Shown in pieces: positions 43,779 through 52,722 of a stretch of 64,000 bases of DNA. Position 1 is the stretch's first letter, and every line of letters starts with the position of its first letter. Source of the DNA: Chloroflexota bacterium. Lineage in GTDB: Bacteria > Chloroflexota > Anaerolineae > J102. The position numbers were made by a program, and so were the translations under genes. The stretch covers positions 1 through 64,000 of the forward strand of contig JAKOVD010000197.1 of the NCBI GenBank assembly GCA_029782215.1, written 5' to 3'. A model generated the notes under the pieces. It ran no database searches, was not told the origin of the DNA, and saw only the letters and a program-made list of their open reading frames with translations.

Positions 43779-43827
43779 CGCAGATAGACGCAGATGCGAA
43801 CGGAAAACGCATCTGCGTCCATCTGCG
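43779..43827. repeat. long imperfect inverted repeat
   Basis: Arms 43779-43798 and 43808-43827 are complementary at 19 of 20 positions around a 9-nt loop. The arms contain the CGCAGAT/ATCTGCG word that is common in dispersed intergenic repeats of environmental bacteria. It lacks a T-tract, so a terminator role is uncertain. It may block read-through between the two convergent genes. Confidence 0.65.
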
Positions 43828-43876
43828 GAGGGAGGAGGTCAGTGGGAAGAGGTGTTGAGAACCACCCGGCGCTGAG

Positions 43877-44698
43877 CTAGGACAGGCATTCACCGAAATC
43901 GCAGCGGCCGTTGCCGTTTGAGTCCGTGTAGCGGCCGCAGTGTCCGGGATAGGAGCATCCTCGGGGGCAGCGCACCGTACAGGTCGATGAAGACGCTGCC
44001 GGCGAACTGCTGTTCACGGAGCCTGCGCCGGACCCGGAACCTGAGCCTGTGGCGGCCTGCGTTGCCTGTGTCTGCGTTGAGGTGGCCGGCGCGGACGATG
44101 CTTCCACCTGGCTGCCTGAAAGGTTGCCCAGGGCATGGGCGCCTGTCAGAAGGGCGACGGCGCCTACGCCTGCCATCAAGCGCAGGAACTCACGCCGGCC
44201 CAGGGAGTTGGCGGCGGCAGCGGTGACCGGCTGCGGCGTCTTGGCGCGGTTGGCAGGCGCCGGGGTCGAAGAGACCATCTTGCGCGCGGTGCTGACAATC
44301 CAGCGCCAGTGCAGGCCGATCTTGGTGACGACGAGAATGAGCGTCATGATCGAGACGGTGACGTGGATGACGCGCCAGGCTGCGTAGCTGGCCAGCGCCA
44401 GATTCAGCCAGGTCGAGATCGCCAGACCGGTGACGATGATGGCGGCGAGACCGGCTGCCAGACAGGCATCGACCAGGTAGAAGAGGCGCGCCTGGCCGCT
44501 CGTGCGGCCGAACAAGCGCTGCGTGACGGCCACGACCCACTGCCGGTGGACGATGAGGTGGTAGGCGGCGAGCGCTCCCACGGCCACGCCAAGCCACTGG
44601 TGGATGGCCAGACCGGTCAGGTCCAGCCACAGCGAGAGGAGGAAACCGCCGAACAGCACGGCGGCGATGATCCACTTGAATGAAGGCTTGCTTTGCAT
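43877..44698 (-). CDS. DUF4405 membrane protein with twin-arginine segment and Cys-rich tail
   Basis: The start at ATG 44698, with AAGGAG about 9 bp upstream, gives 273 residues. Residues 10-140 hold four membrane helices of the DUF4405/cytochrome-b-like type with conserved His (HQWLGVAVGALAAYHLIVH, WRVIHVTVS). A cytoplasmic loop leads to SLGRREFLRLMAGVGAVALL, which looks like a Tat signal placed internally. A Ser/Thr/Gly-rich linker follows. The last 35 residues are Cys-rich (CTVRCPRGCSYPGHCGRY) and end in an EF-hand-like loop, DSNGNGRCDFGE. The domain order suggests a heme-linked membrane anchor that displays an outer Cys-rich, possibly calcium-binding head. Function is unknown. Confidence 0.72.
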   Translation of the reverse strand: MQSKPSFKWIIAAVLFGGFLLSLWLDLTGLAIHQWLGVAVGALAAYHLIVHRQWVVAVTQRLFGRTSGQARLFYLVDACLAAGLAAIIVTGLAISTWLNLALASYAAWRVIHVTVSIMTLILVVTKIGLHWRWIVSTARKMVSSTPAPANRAKTPQPVTAAAANSLGRREFLRLMAGVGAVALLTGAHALGNLSGSQVEASSAPATSTQTQATQAATGSGSGSGAGSVNSSSPAASSSTCTVRCPRGCSYPGHCGRYTDSNGNGRCDFGECLS

Positions 44699-44851
44699 GG
44701 GAGAGGGCTCCTTGGGAAACGAAGCTGGGCCAGGTGGCAGCCCGGCGTCGGGAATCGAGCTTACTGCGTGTTCACCCCCAAGGATACCGGCAAGGTGTTT
44801 AGAACTTGTGAGGTTGTGATTGGGAGAGGATGAGGAATGGCGGACATAAAA

Positions 44852-44883
44852 ACTCCCCGGCGCCACCAGGGGCGCCGGGGAGT
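44852..44883 (-). terminator. intrinsic terminator of the subtilisin gene
   Basis: Arms 44852-44864 and 44871-44883 pair perfectly over 13 bp around a 6-nt loop. On the minus strand the hairpin is followed by TTTTTAT. It lies 32 bp after the stop of the minus-strand subtilisin gene. Confidence 0.85.
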
Positions 44884-44915
44884 GTAGGCGTCGAGCCGGG
44901 AACGGAGCTGCGAGA

Positions 44916-47174
44916 CTATTGGGCGCCGGCGCTGGCGGGATCCTTGAGTCGCGCCTCTGCTCCGGCGGGAGCTGTCGGCTTGGGCGCGCTGGAGGGCGCC
45001 ATGTCGATGTCGACAGCGCTGCTTGCCTCGGCAGGCGCTGCACTGTCGCCTGGCAGCAGGGTTTCGCCGCCGAACTTGCCGGCGCAGGTCAACGAATCGG
45101 TAAGCGCAGTGTCGTCCAGATACCAACTGCTCGACAGCGAACTGTCCGTCGCAGCGCGGAAGGCGACTGTGATCGTCTTTCCTGCATAGACGCTCAGGTC
45201 GACCTGGTTCTTCACCCACCCAGCGGTCACGGTTGTCGCACAGAGGTTGATGGTCTTGACCGTGGTCGTGGTGGTTCCTACCTGCACCTGCACATAGGCT
45301 TTGTCGTAGCCACAGTAATCGCCGGACCGGACCTGGTGCCAGAATGTGAGATAGGCGGGCTTGCCCGCCGGCAGCGTGACGGCCTGCTTCAGGACCGATG
45401 TCTCGCTGTTGGCCCCGGCCAGCCAGGCCAGATAGATGCCCTGGCGCGGGGCGACCCCGCTGGACCCGCAGCTTGTGCTGGTGCAGATCAGGGGGAAGCC
45501 GAGCCGTGACGATTCGACCCAGGTCGTGCGGCCCAGCTCGAAGCCAGGATTGGCCAGGCGATTGGAGCATGTGCCAACCGGCGTTGCTGTGCGCGTGGGC
45601 GTGGCTGTCGCGGTCGCCGCGCGTGTCGGCGTACGCGTGGGCGTGGCCGTGGCAGGGGGCACGGGTGTCGGTGTACGCGTGGGGGTGACCGTGACATTCG
45701 GCGTGGCGGTGGGTGTACCGCTGCCGATGAAGCCGGTGTACAAGAGCAGGTTTGGGGACCCCGTGCCGGGACTGGTGATCTTGCCGCTGGTGGCATTGCC
45801 GGTCAGTGCCTGTACGACCTGGGCCGCCGTCGCCGTTGGGTTCGCCGCCAGGTAGAGTGCGGCTGCACCCGCCACGTGCGGTGATGCCATCGAGGTCCCA
45901 TCCCAGGTGTCGCTGGCTGTGTCGCTGGTATTCACCGCCGATGTGATGCCTGCCCCCGGCGCGAAGAGGTCCAGGCAGGTGCCGTAGTTGGAGAAATAGG
46001 CGCGAGCATCCGTGCTCGTGCTTGCACCCACGGTCAGCGCTTCCGCCGTGCGCCCCGGCGAATCATTACAGGCGTTGGCGTTGGCGTTGCCCGCGGCGAT
46101 GGCATAGACCACGCCGCTCAGAATGGAGTTGCGCACCGCCGTATCCAGCGACGTAGACGCTGAACCGCCCAGGCTCATGTTGGCGACGGCGGGCTTGACG
46201 GCCTTCGATGTCACCCAATCGACGCCGGCGATGACGCCGGAGTCGCTGCCGGAACCGGTGCAGTCCAGGACGCGCACCGGGTGGAGGATCACACCCTTGG
46301 CGATGCCATAGGTCGTGCCGCCGACCGTGCCGGAAACGTGCGTGCCGTGCCCTTCACAGTCATCTGTGCCCCAGCCATCGTTGATGGCCGTATAGCCATT
46401 GCCGATGCGCCCGGTGAATTGGGTGTGGGAAGCGCGAATGCCGGTATCGATGATATAGGCGTTGACGCCAGCGCCGTTGACGTTGTAGGTGTAGGTGCTG
46501 TTGAGCGGCAGATTGCGCTGGTCTACGCGGTCGAGCCCCCAGGTGGCCCCGGTCTGCGTATCCAGGAGCGGAGCTGCCTGGATACGTTCCACGGTGTGAA
46601 TCACGTGGTCGGCCTCCACGAAGGCTACGCCGGGGCTGCGCCGCAGGACCTCCAGGGCCGTGGGCGACAGATTGGCGGCGAAACCGGTCAGTGCCGCCGT
46701 ATAGCGCTGTGTCACCTCGATGCCAGCCTGGGCCAGGATGGCCGGGCTGGCAAACGCCGCCTGGTCAGCCGGGGCCTCCTGACCTGAGGCAAGCAGCGAG
46801 GCGCGGGCGCCGTGGTTAAGGGCAAGGTCAACAGCGTCGACGCCCAGCCCTTCCTTCATCACCACGATATAGGCGCTGGGTATGACGTTGGCTTCGTCCA
46901 TGCCCAGGAGCGGTGCAGGCGGCGCCTGGTCGGCCAACGTTTGGGGTGGTTGCACGTCTGCGCCCGCAGCAACGTCTGCGCCCGCAGTACCGTCTGCGCC
47001 CGCAGCAGGGGCTGCGCCCGCAGCAGCATCCGGTGGCTGCGTGTCGGCGCGGGCTGCGCTCGTGCCGAGTGCACCCGCAGCAGAGATCACCACGACAGCA
47101 CAGACGACAAGAGCGATCAAGAGGTAATGGCGTGACGCCGTGGCGCTCTTCACTACTATTGACGACTTGGACAT
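44916..47174 (-). CDS. secreted subtilisin-like protease with C-terminal carbohydrate-binding-like domain
   Basis: The protein has 752 residues. It has a long signal peptide, an Ala/Gly/Asp repeat segment (four 18-bp DNA repeats at 46956-47027) and an I9 propeptide starting near [10 protein letters not shown]. The S8 triad is Asp near 242 (YIIDTGIR), His near 276 (GHGTHVSG) and Ser near 427 ([11 protein letters not shown]), a proteinase-K-like arrangement. A Thr/Pro linker of about 50 residues joins a C-terminal beta-sandwich ([15 protein letters not shown] onward). That module resembles those used for binding to cell-surface or polymer ligands. Unlike several neighbours it does not end in the LP-type motif. 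It has its own terminator. Confidence 0.88.
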   Translation of the reverse strand: MSKSSIVVKSATASRHYLLIALVVCAVVVISAAGALGTSAARADTQPPDAAAGAAPAAGADGTAGADVAAGADVQPPQTLADQAPPAPLLGMDEANVIPSAYIVVMKEGLGVDAVDLALNHGARASLLASGQEAPADQAAFASPAILAQAGIEVTQRYTAALTGFAANLSPTALEVLRRSPGVAFVEADHVIHTVERIQAAPLLDTQTGATWGLDRVDQRNLPLNSTYTYNVNGAGVNAYIIDTGIRASHTQFTGRIGNGYTAINDGWGTDDCEGHGTHVSGTVGGTTYGIAKGVILHPVRVLDCTGSGSDSGVIAGVDWVTSKAVKPAVANMSLGGSASTSLDTAVRNSILSGVVYAIAAGNANANACNDSPGRTAEALTVGASTSTDARAYFSNYGTCLDLFAPGAGITSAVNTSDTASDTWDGTSMASPHVAGAAALYLAANPTATAAQVVQALTGNATSGKITSPGTGSPNLLLYTGFIGSGTPTATPNVTVTPTRTPTPVPPATATPTRTPTRAATATATPTRTATPVGTCSNRLANPGFELGRTTWVESSRLGFPLICTSTSCGSSGVAPRQGIYLAWLAGANSETSVLKQAVTLPAGKPAYLTFWHQVRSGDYCGYDKAYVQVQVGTTTTTVKTINLCATTVTAGWVKNQVDLSVYAGKTITVAFRAATDSSLSSSWYLDDTALTDSLTCAGKFGGETLLPGDSAAPAEASSAVDIDMAPSSAPKPTAPAGAEARLKDPASAGAQ
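46956..47027. repeat. four 18-bp tandem repeats in the subtilisin coding sequence
   Basis: The unit GTCTGCGCCCGCAGYANS is repeated four times without gaps and stays in frame, encoding an Ala-Gly-Ala-Asp-rich six-residue unit between signal peptide and propeptide. Copy number could vary between strains. Confidence 0.8.
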
Positions 47175-47425
47175 GGTCCTACCTCACTTACAATACTTAC
47201 AATCTGATGACGTGACAGGATGACATCAAGATACCCGGACCGTGTGTCATGCCGCGTGGCAACAAGATACCGGTAGGGCCCCGCACGGGCAGATCCGGAG
47301 AATTGGGTTCATCCGGCAAAGGGGTTCTATGATAGCATCCAACCTCAAATCGACCATCCACCAGTGGTTGTGGGCGCAGGAAGAGCGCTGCGCCCTGTTT
47401 CCGCACCACTCGCCAAGGGATCACA
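47175..47425. other. 251-bp divergent intergenic region
   Basis: It lies between the subtilisin (minus) and PatB-like (plus) genes. ACTTACAAT is tandemly duplicated at 47176-47193, directly upstream of the subtilisin start. TATGAT at about 47328 is a possible -10 for the plus-strand gene. Confidence 0.45.
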
Positions 47426-48628
47426 ATGCACTACAACTTCGACGAGATCATTGACCGCCGCCATGCCAGGTACAGTTACAGCGTGAAATGGGCCGCCGAC
47501 CCGTCGATTGCCGAGATGCTGCATGTCGACCGCATCGACGATGACACCATCGCCATGTTCACCGCTGACATGGATTTCCGCTGCGCCCAGCCCATCATCG
47601 ATGCTTTACGCGGCGTGGTGGAGCACGGCATCTATGGCTATTCCGGACACTGGTTTGTCAAGGACTACAGCGCTGCCATCATCGACTGGTTCCGGCGTCG
47701 CCGCAACTGGGACATCAAGGCCGAGGAGATCGTGTATGTCGACGGGACAGTGGAAGCGCTGAAGCAGATCGTCCTGGCCTTCACCGAGCCGGGCGATGGG
47801 GTGATCATCCAGCGCCCGGTCTACTCTCCATTCTCGCGGGTCATCGAGGCCACGGGGCGGTTCATCGTCAATAACCAGTTGATCGCAGGGCCGACCGGCC
47901 ACTACACCATGGACTTCGCCGATCTGGAGCAGAAAGCCAGGGAGCCTGGCACCAGGCTCCTGCTTTTGTGCAATCCCCACAACCCTGTGGGCCGGATCTG
48001 GAGTGACCATGAGCTGGCTGAGCTGTCCCGCATCTGCCGCGAGAACAACGTCCTCATCGCCGCCGATGAGATCCACGGTGACCTGATCCGTCGCGATGCC
48101 GCCTTCCATCCCCTGGCCACGCTGGCCGATCCGTCCAACCTGATCACCTGTACGGCCGTGAACAAGACCTTCAACCTCGCCGGCCTGCACTGCACCAACC
48201 TGGTGATCACCAACCCTGAGCTGCGGCGCCGGTTCCAGAAATCGTTTGGGATGGTGCTGCCTTCGCCCTTCACCATCGCCGCCGTCATTGCCGCCTACAA
48301 TGAGGGGGAGGACTGGCTGGATCAGGCCCTGGATTACCTGGATGGCAACATCGACTTCGCCTTGGGCTTCCTGGCCGAGCGCATGCCCAAGGTGACGTGC
48401 CGGCGCCCGGAAGGCACCTACATTCTGTGGATGGACTTCCGTAGGTACCGCCTCAGCGTCGAGGAGATCCACAACCGGATCTACCGCAGGGCCAACGTGC
48501 TGCTGGAGGGCGGCAAGGTCTTCGACCCCGATCATGGCGGCGGCTTCGAGCGCATCTGTCTGCCATCCCCGAGGGCGGTGGTGCGGGAAGCGTTTGAGCG
48601 CATCGCGACCCAGTTCGAAGGCCTTTAG
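47426..48628 (+). CDS. patB: PatB/MalY-type PLP-dependent C-S lyase (class I/II aminotransferase fold)
   Basis: The protein has 400 residues, normal for the family. It starts NFDEIIDRRHARYSYSVKW, the mark of the MalY/PatB group, and has IAMFTADMDFRCAQPI. The YGYSGHWF and CNPHNPVGRIW blocks bind substrate and PLP. IAADEIHGDL carries the PLP-contacting Asp, and Lys247 in AVNKTFNLAGLHC is the Schiff-base lysine. Members cleave cystathionine or cysteine conjugates to release a thiol, pyruvate and ammonia, in the cytoplasm. The gene stands alone among genes for exported proteins. The exact substrate is not readable. Confidence 0.88.
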   Translation: MHYNFDEIIDRRHARYSYSVKWAADPSIAEMLHVDRIDDDTIAMFTADMDFRCAQPIIDALRGVVEHGIYGYSGHWFVKDYSAAIIDWFRRRRNWDIKAEEIVYVDGTVEALKQIVLAFTEPGDGVIIQRPVYSPFSRVIEATGRFIVNNQLIAGPTGHYTMDFADLEQKAREPGTRLLLLCNPHNPVGRIWSDHELAELSRICRENNVLIAADEIHGDLIRRDAAFHPLATLADPSNLITCTAVNKTFNLAGLHCTNLVITNPELRRRFQKSFGMVLPSPFTIAAVIAAYNEGEDWLDQALDYLDGNIDFALGFLAERMPKVTCRRPEGTYILWMDFRRYRLSVEEIHNRIYRRANVLLEGGKVFDPDHGGGFERICLPSPRAVVREAFERIATQFEGL

Positions 48629-48670
48629 GCGGCGCTCCTTCATCCCGCGTCCTGTCAGACACGCGGTTAT

Positions 48671-48684
48671 CCGGGCGTGCCCGG
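48671..48684. terminator. small GC hairpin between convergent genes
   Basis: CCGGGC and GCCCGG form a perfect 6-bp inverted repeat with a 2-nt centre between the PatB-like stop and the convergent C25-like stop. There is no T-tract; the role is only suggested by position. Confidence 0.3.
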
Positions 48685-48698
48685 CGTCTGCAACGTCC

Positions 48699-51600
48699 TC
48701 ACCTGCGGAGGAGCGGCAGGTACGTGGGGCGCACAGTCTCGAAATCGGTCCACGCCTCCCCGGCCAGTCCACGACTGTCGGTCGCACTCACCACCATCTG
48801 GTGCGCGCCCACGAACAGGCCGGCTGTGCCGACTGTTCCCGTGTAGTGACCGGAGGGAGACTCGGTGAACGCCACGGCGCGAGCAGCGCCGTCCACCTGC
48901 ACGACCAGCCGCGATGCCAGCCCGGCAACCGCAGCGCCATTCTCATCCCAGGCCTTCACCATGAGCACGACGGGCGCACCCACCCCTACTTCTTTGCCCG
49001 TGAGTTCGGCGTCCAGCCGCAGACCGAGCACCTCGATGCTGGCTGAAGCGGTATCCAGCGTCCCATCCGGACCGATGGCGGTGACGGACAACACCTTCGG
49101 ACCCGGCGTCCAACCGGTGGCATCCATCGTGAGCTTGACCTGGCTGGCGCCCTTGGGCAGGTTGGTCGTTGCCAGACCGGAGCCGATAGAGAAGCCAGAA
49201 GGGGCGTTGAGGGCATAGGTCATGGTGATGGGTTGGGCGGTGCTGCTGGTCATGCTGACGCTGAGCGGTACGGCGGCGGCTCCGGAGCGCACGGCCTGTC
49301 CGGCGTTGACCGCCAGGCCGGTGATCGCGACCGCAGGCGCCGCGGGGAGCTTGTAGGCGATAGTGAACTTCATCGTCGTGAAGAGAGTGAGATCGCCTGC
49401 CGCTGCCACCTGGGCAGGGATGGCTGCCAGGGTCAGGACGATGGCGTCCCCTCGCTGCTGAATCTCGGTGGTATAGGCGCGGGAGGGGTAAATACCAGCG
49501 ATGGGGACTGATGCCGGTCCGGCGCCGATAGTGCAGTCTCCCTCACAGTCCGGACGCAAGCCGGCAGTCTGCAGCCGGACAGCGCCGTAGGACTGCGTGA
49601 CCCGCGCCGCCAGGTCCTCGGTCACGATGATATCGTTGGCATCTGGTGGAAGGGCGAAACGCTTGATCACCTGTGGCAGCAGCGGGAGACCGGGACCTTC
49701 GGCGAAGGTCGCACCGCCGTTGGCCGGGAGCACGAGCAGGGCGCCGGTCGCATCGGCATCCACCTGGAAGGCCGGAACGTTGACCTCGACGGAGAGGCTG
49801 CGGTCCACAGCGGGCGCCTCCTGACCGTCGAGGCTGCGCCCGTCAGTGGCTGGCCCAGCGGCTCCAGGCGCCTCCAAGGCGGTGGGCACCGGCGCGGCGG
49901 TGGGCACCGAAGGTGACGAGTGCTGGATGGGCTGCGTAGGCAGCCCCCACAGGATCATGCCGTAGGCGGTGCTGCGGGCCGCTGCTGTGTTGTTGCCCGT
50001 GGTGGTCCAGTAGCCGTCCCATGCGTGGACGAATGCGTCCCCCACCGTACTGTTGCCGTCGTTGAGCGCCTGGGCGGCGAGATTGGACATCAGGTAGTCG
50101 AGCAGGCCGGTAGAATGGTTGTACCCAAGGGCCAACCAGGTCGTGCCCACCTGTGTCCGGTGTACGGACTGCAGCCAACGGGGGATGGCGCTGCCGAAGG
50201 CGCCCCCGCTGCCGCTGGGTGAGTAGAAGGCGGGGGACATGCCGCTGAAAGTTGCCTCAAGGATATACAGCCTGCCTCCAGCGGGCGCCAGCTTGCCATA
50301 ATCCGAGCCACAGATCCAGCCCGGCTCCATGGTACGGTCGCAGCGATTGTCGCCGTGGGTTACCAGCACCGTCAGATCGGTATCCCCCAGTGCCGAGAGG
50401 ATATCGTCCGAGTCCCATTTCACAACTGCACCGTTGTAGCGGTAGTAGCCTGGCTCGAAAGGGGGCGCCGTCCGGTAGTCCCGCAAGGCATAGCGGCGCG
50501 TGAAGAGGGGGGTCCACAGGTCGTGATCAAGCCACTCCCAGTGCACCTGGTCGTCGGCAGGGATGAAGAGTGCGGCGCTGGCCCTCCCCGGTTGCAGCAC
50601 GACGGGCTTGGCGTATGCACTCATGCGCTCGATCATGCCCATGGGGATGGCTGCGGTGATCCGGCCCACGGGAATCTGCGGGGAAGGGCGCGGGACGGCA
50701 TCCTGGCTGGCGTAATCCACGGTGCCAAAGGGCACGTCGGTCACGAGATAGCCCGCCGCCAGGTCCGTGGCTGTGGGCGTGTCGACGCCAGGACCCACGC
50801 CGATAGGCATTCCCGACGCATCCTTGATGCGATAGAAGGGGATGACATCATCGGCGCCGATGATGGCGATGTCGCCAATCGTGTGTCCCGAGTCATGGTG
50901 CATTCGGGTCAGCGCCTCATCGATCAGTTTCGCCATGCGGAACCGATTTGAACTGGGGTCGCTCCCCGCGAACTCAAGGCTCGAGTAGTCCAGCGGGAAG
51001 CCGTGCAGCGTGTCGATATTCTCCCGGACATCATAGACAAGCCCTTTATGGTCTGCCGCATATTGGGCGAGCCGGTCGAGCATCTGATAGAAATCGATCT
51101 CCTTGTTGCCGTCGTCATCCTGGCCGGGGGGCATGCCGGTGTGACGAAACTCCTGGTAAAGTGCCTGGATATCGGTGAGCGCCACCAGGTGGGGGTGCGA
51201 TGTGACGGTGAAGTCGATGCTGTCGAGCTCATCGCCGCGGTAGTAGAGGGTGGCTTTCTTAGCGCCCTCTCCCACCACGTTTTCCCATCGGCTGTAAACG
51301 CCGTCGCCCGCCTCCAGGTCGCCCGCATCGCTCTGGTCGTACAACCGATACGAGCCAGGCAGGTCGGAGAGCGTCATGCTCACCTCAGTTGAGGAGCGAA
51401 TCGGGAGTCCGTTGTTGTCCTTGAGCGCCGCATAGAACAGAACACTGTCCTCATCCCGGGGGTAGAGGGATGACATGCCCAGTTTGCCGGAAACGCCGGT
51501 CACTTCCAGCCGGACGTCATCGAGGGTCACCGTGGAGGCGTGGATACAGGCCGTTTTCGGCATGACGCACAGGTCGCTGACGCTCACATAGTGGAACCTG

Positions 51601-52415
51601 ACCGACCTGACTGCCTTCAGAATGGCCGCCATTTGTTCGTGCGTCAGCGGGGTCGGGGAATAGGGCGGCCAAAGCGGCATGTTGAAGACGTCGAAGGCAT
51701 TCCACGTGCCATCGGCAGCGAGCGCGAAGGTCACAGGTCCATTGGTGACGGGGCGCCAGAGGGTGCACGGCAGATAGCCAATCGGAAGGGGGTTCGGACT
51801 GGAATAGTGCAGGCAGACGCTGAAGAGAACCCCGTAGATGCCGCCGCTCAGGGTGTGGGTGAAGGAGAGCGAGCCTCCTGTTCCGGTCAGGGGTGGGTCG
51901 AGACGCGGCGACCAGAAACTCGCAAAGTCCTCGGGCTCGTGTGCGCTGCTTGTTCGGTTGGTGAAGCTTCTGCTAATGGCACCGTTGGCCCAGGTTGCCG
52001 CCCCGTAGTCGCCAAACACGTCCCGGCTGCGCCAGCCCATGTTGTCGGTGTCGAAGGTCCAGGTGACAACGCCTGCACCCCCCACCTGTTCGGGTCCGTC
52101 CGCAGAACCTGATGTCGTGATAGACGGGGGCACCTGTGGCATCGGTGCAGGCGCGAGCGACGAGGTTTGTCCACTCGCGGCGGTAGATGAGGCGACTGCC
52201 CTTTCCGCCACAGCGCCGTCCGACTGCGCAGCGTCTCGTGGGGCCTGCGCAGCGGCGGAGGTGCTTTCGCTCGTTAAACCGCCCATCGGGAGGGGCGGCG
52301 TAGGGACACCCGTGCTGGCGGCAGCGCCGGCGTGCGCTGTCACCACGAGGAGGCAGACGAGCAGCAGCCACGCCGCTGCTGCCAGCAACGAGAGCAAGCG
52401 CAACTGTCGTTTCAT
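48699..52415 (-). CDS. gingipain-fold (C25-like) secreted protein, catalytic Cys apparently lost
   Basis: The protein has 1238 residues with a signal peptide. A jelly-roll-like segment near residues 115-300 begins VTWTFDTDNMGWRSRD. Residues about 440-840 follow the C25 caspase-like pattern: GDIAIIGADDVIPFYRI, ASQDAVPRPSPQIPVGRI, then TDLTVLVTHGDNRCD, whose His near 690 fits the catalytic His. The next strand would normally end in a Cys-x-(S/T)-G element; here it reads LYILEATFSGMSPAFY, with Thr at that place. The remaining beta-sandwich modules end in PTYLPLLRR, the LP-type ending. I infer an exported pseudo-protease or one with shifted chemistry. Confidence 0.68.
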   Translation of the reverse strand: MKRQLRLLSLLAAAAWLLLVCLLVVTAHAGAAASTGVPTPPLPMGGLTSESTSAAAQAPRDAAQSDGAVAERAVASSTAASGQTSSLAPAPMPQVPPSITTSGSADGPEQVGGAGVVTWTFDTDNMGWRSRDVFGDYGAATWANGAISRSFTNRTSSAHEPEDFASFWSPRLDPPLTGTGGSLSFTHTLSGGIYGVLFSVCLHYSSPNPLPIGYLPCTLWRPVTNGPVTFALAADGTWNAFDVFNMPLWPPYSPTPLTHEQMAAILKAVRSVRFHYVSVSDLCVMPKTACIHASTVTLDDVRLEVTGVSGKLGMSSLYPRDEDSVLFYAALKDNNGLPIRSSTEVSMTLSDLPGSYRLYDQSDAGDLEAGDGVYSRWENVVGEGAKKATLYYRGDELDSIDFTVTSHPHLVALTDIQALYQEFRHTGMPPGQDDDGNKEIDFYQMLDRLAQYAADHKGLVYDVRENIDTLHGFPLDYSSLEFAGSDPSSNRFRMAKLIDEALTRMHHDSGHTIGDIAIIGADDVIPFYRIKDASGMPIGVGPGVDTPTATDLAAGYLVTDVPFGTVDYASQDAVPRPSPQIPVGRITAAIPMGMIERMSAYAKPVVLQPGRASAALFIPADDQVHWEWLDHDLWTPLFTRRYALRDYRTAPPFEPGYYRYNGAVVKWDSDDILSALGDTDLTVLVTHGDNRCDRTMEPGWICGSDYGKLAPAGGRLYILEATFSGMSPAFYSPSGSGGAFGSAIPRWLQSVHRTQVGTTWLALGYNHSTGLLDYLMSNLAAQALNDGNSTVGDAFVHAWDGYWTTTGNNTAAARSTAYGMILWGLPTQPIQHSSPSVPTAAPVPTALEAPGAAGPATDGRSLDGQEAPAVDRSLSVEVNVPAFQVDADATGALLVLPANGGATFAEGPGLPLLPQVIKRFALPPDANDIIVTEDLAARVTQSYGAVRLQTAGLRPDCEGDCTIGAGPASVPIAGIYPSRAYTTEIQQRGDAIVLTLAAIPAQVAAAGDLTLFTTMKFTIAYKLPAAPAVAITGLAVNAGQAVRSGAAAVPLSVSMTSSTAQPITMTYALNAPSGFSIGSGLATTNLPKGASQVKLTMDATGWTPGPKVLSVTAIGPDGTLDTASASIEVLGLRLDAELTGKEVGVGAPVVLMVKAWDENGAAVAGLASRLVVQVDGAARAVAFTESPSGHYTGTVGTAGLFVGAHQMVVSATDSRGLAGEAWTDFETVRPTYLPLLRR

Positions 52416-52722
52416 AGCATAATCCCCCGATTAAGCCGCAACGCCGCCGGAGCATGCCCGCGACCAAACCTCGGGTCGTGACAACCCGCAATCCGTGATG
52501 CAGTGGCCCCGGAGAGCAGCATGGGTTTCTACTCCTGTGCAGGAGCAGAAGGTTGTGCTTCGATGCACAAATCGGATAGCCTATTATCGCGATGGTTTCG
52601 ACCACGGTCAAACTGCGAACGGGAGGCAGCCCCCGGCGTCTGGAGTGACGACGTGACGCTCCGCAAGGACGTGGCAGCGTCCGGCCCTGCAAGGCCGTCA
52701 GAGGCGCGGCCGTAGCGTGTGA
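52416..52722. other. 307-bp intergenic region with inverted repeats
   Basis: It lies between two minus-strand genes. TTGTGC-N6-GCACAA (52553-52570) and CTCCTG-N2-CAGGAG (52532-52545) are perfect 6-bp inverted repeats about 120-155 bp before the C25-like start. They may be operator sites or chance. No terminator with a T-tract is seen for the LRR gene. Confidence 0.4.

Noticed and set aside
43688-43827. Possible CRISPR array
   Set aside because: The repeats are 10 bp without unique spacers, and there are no cas genes.
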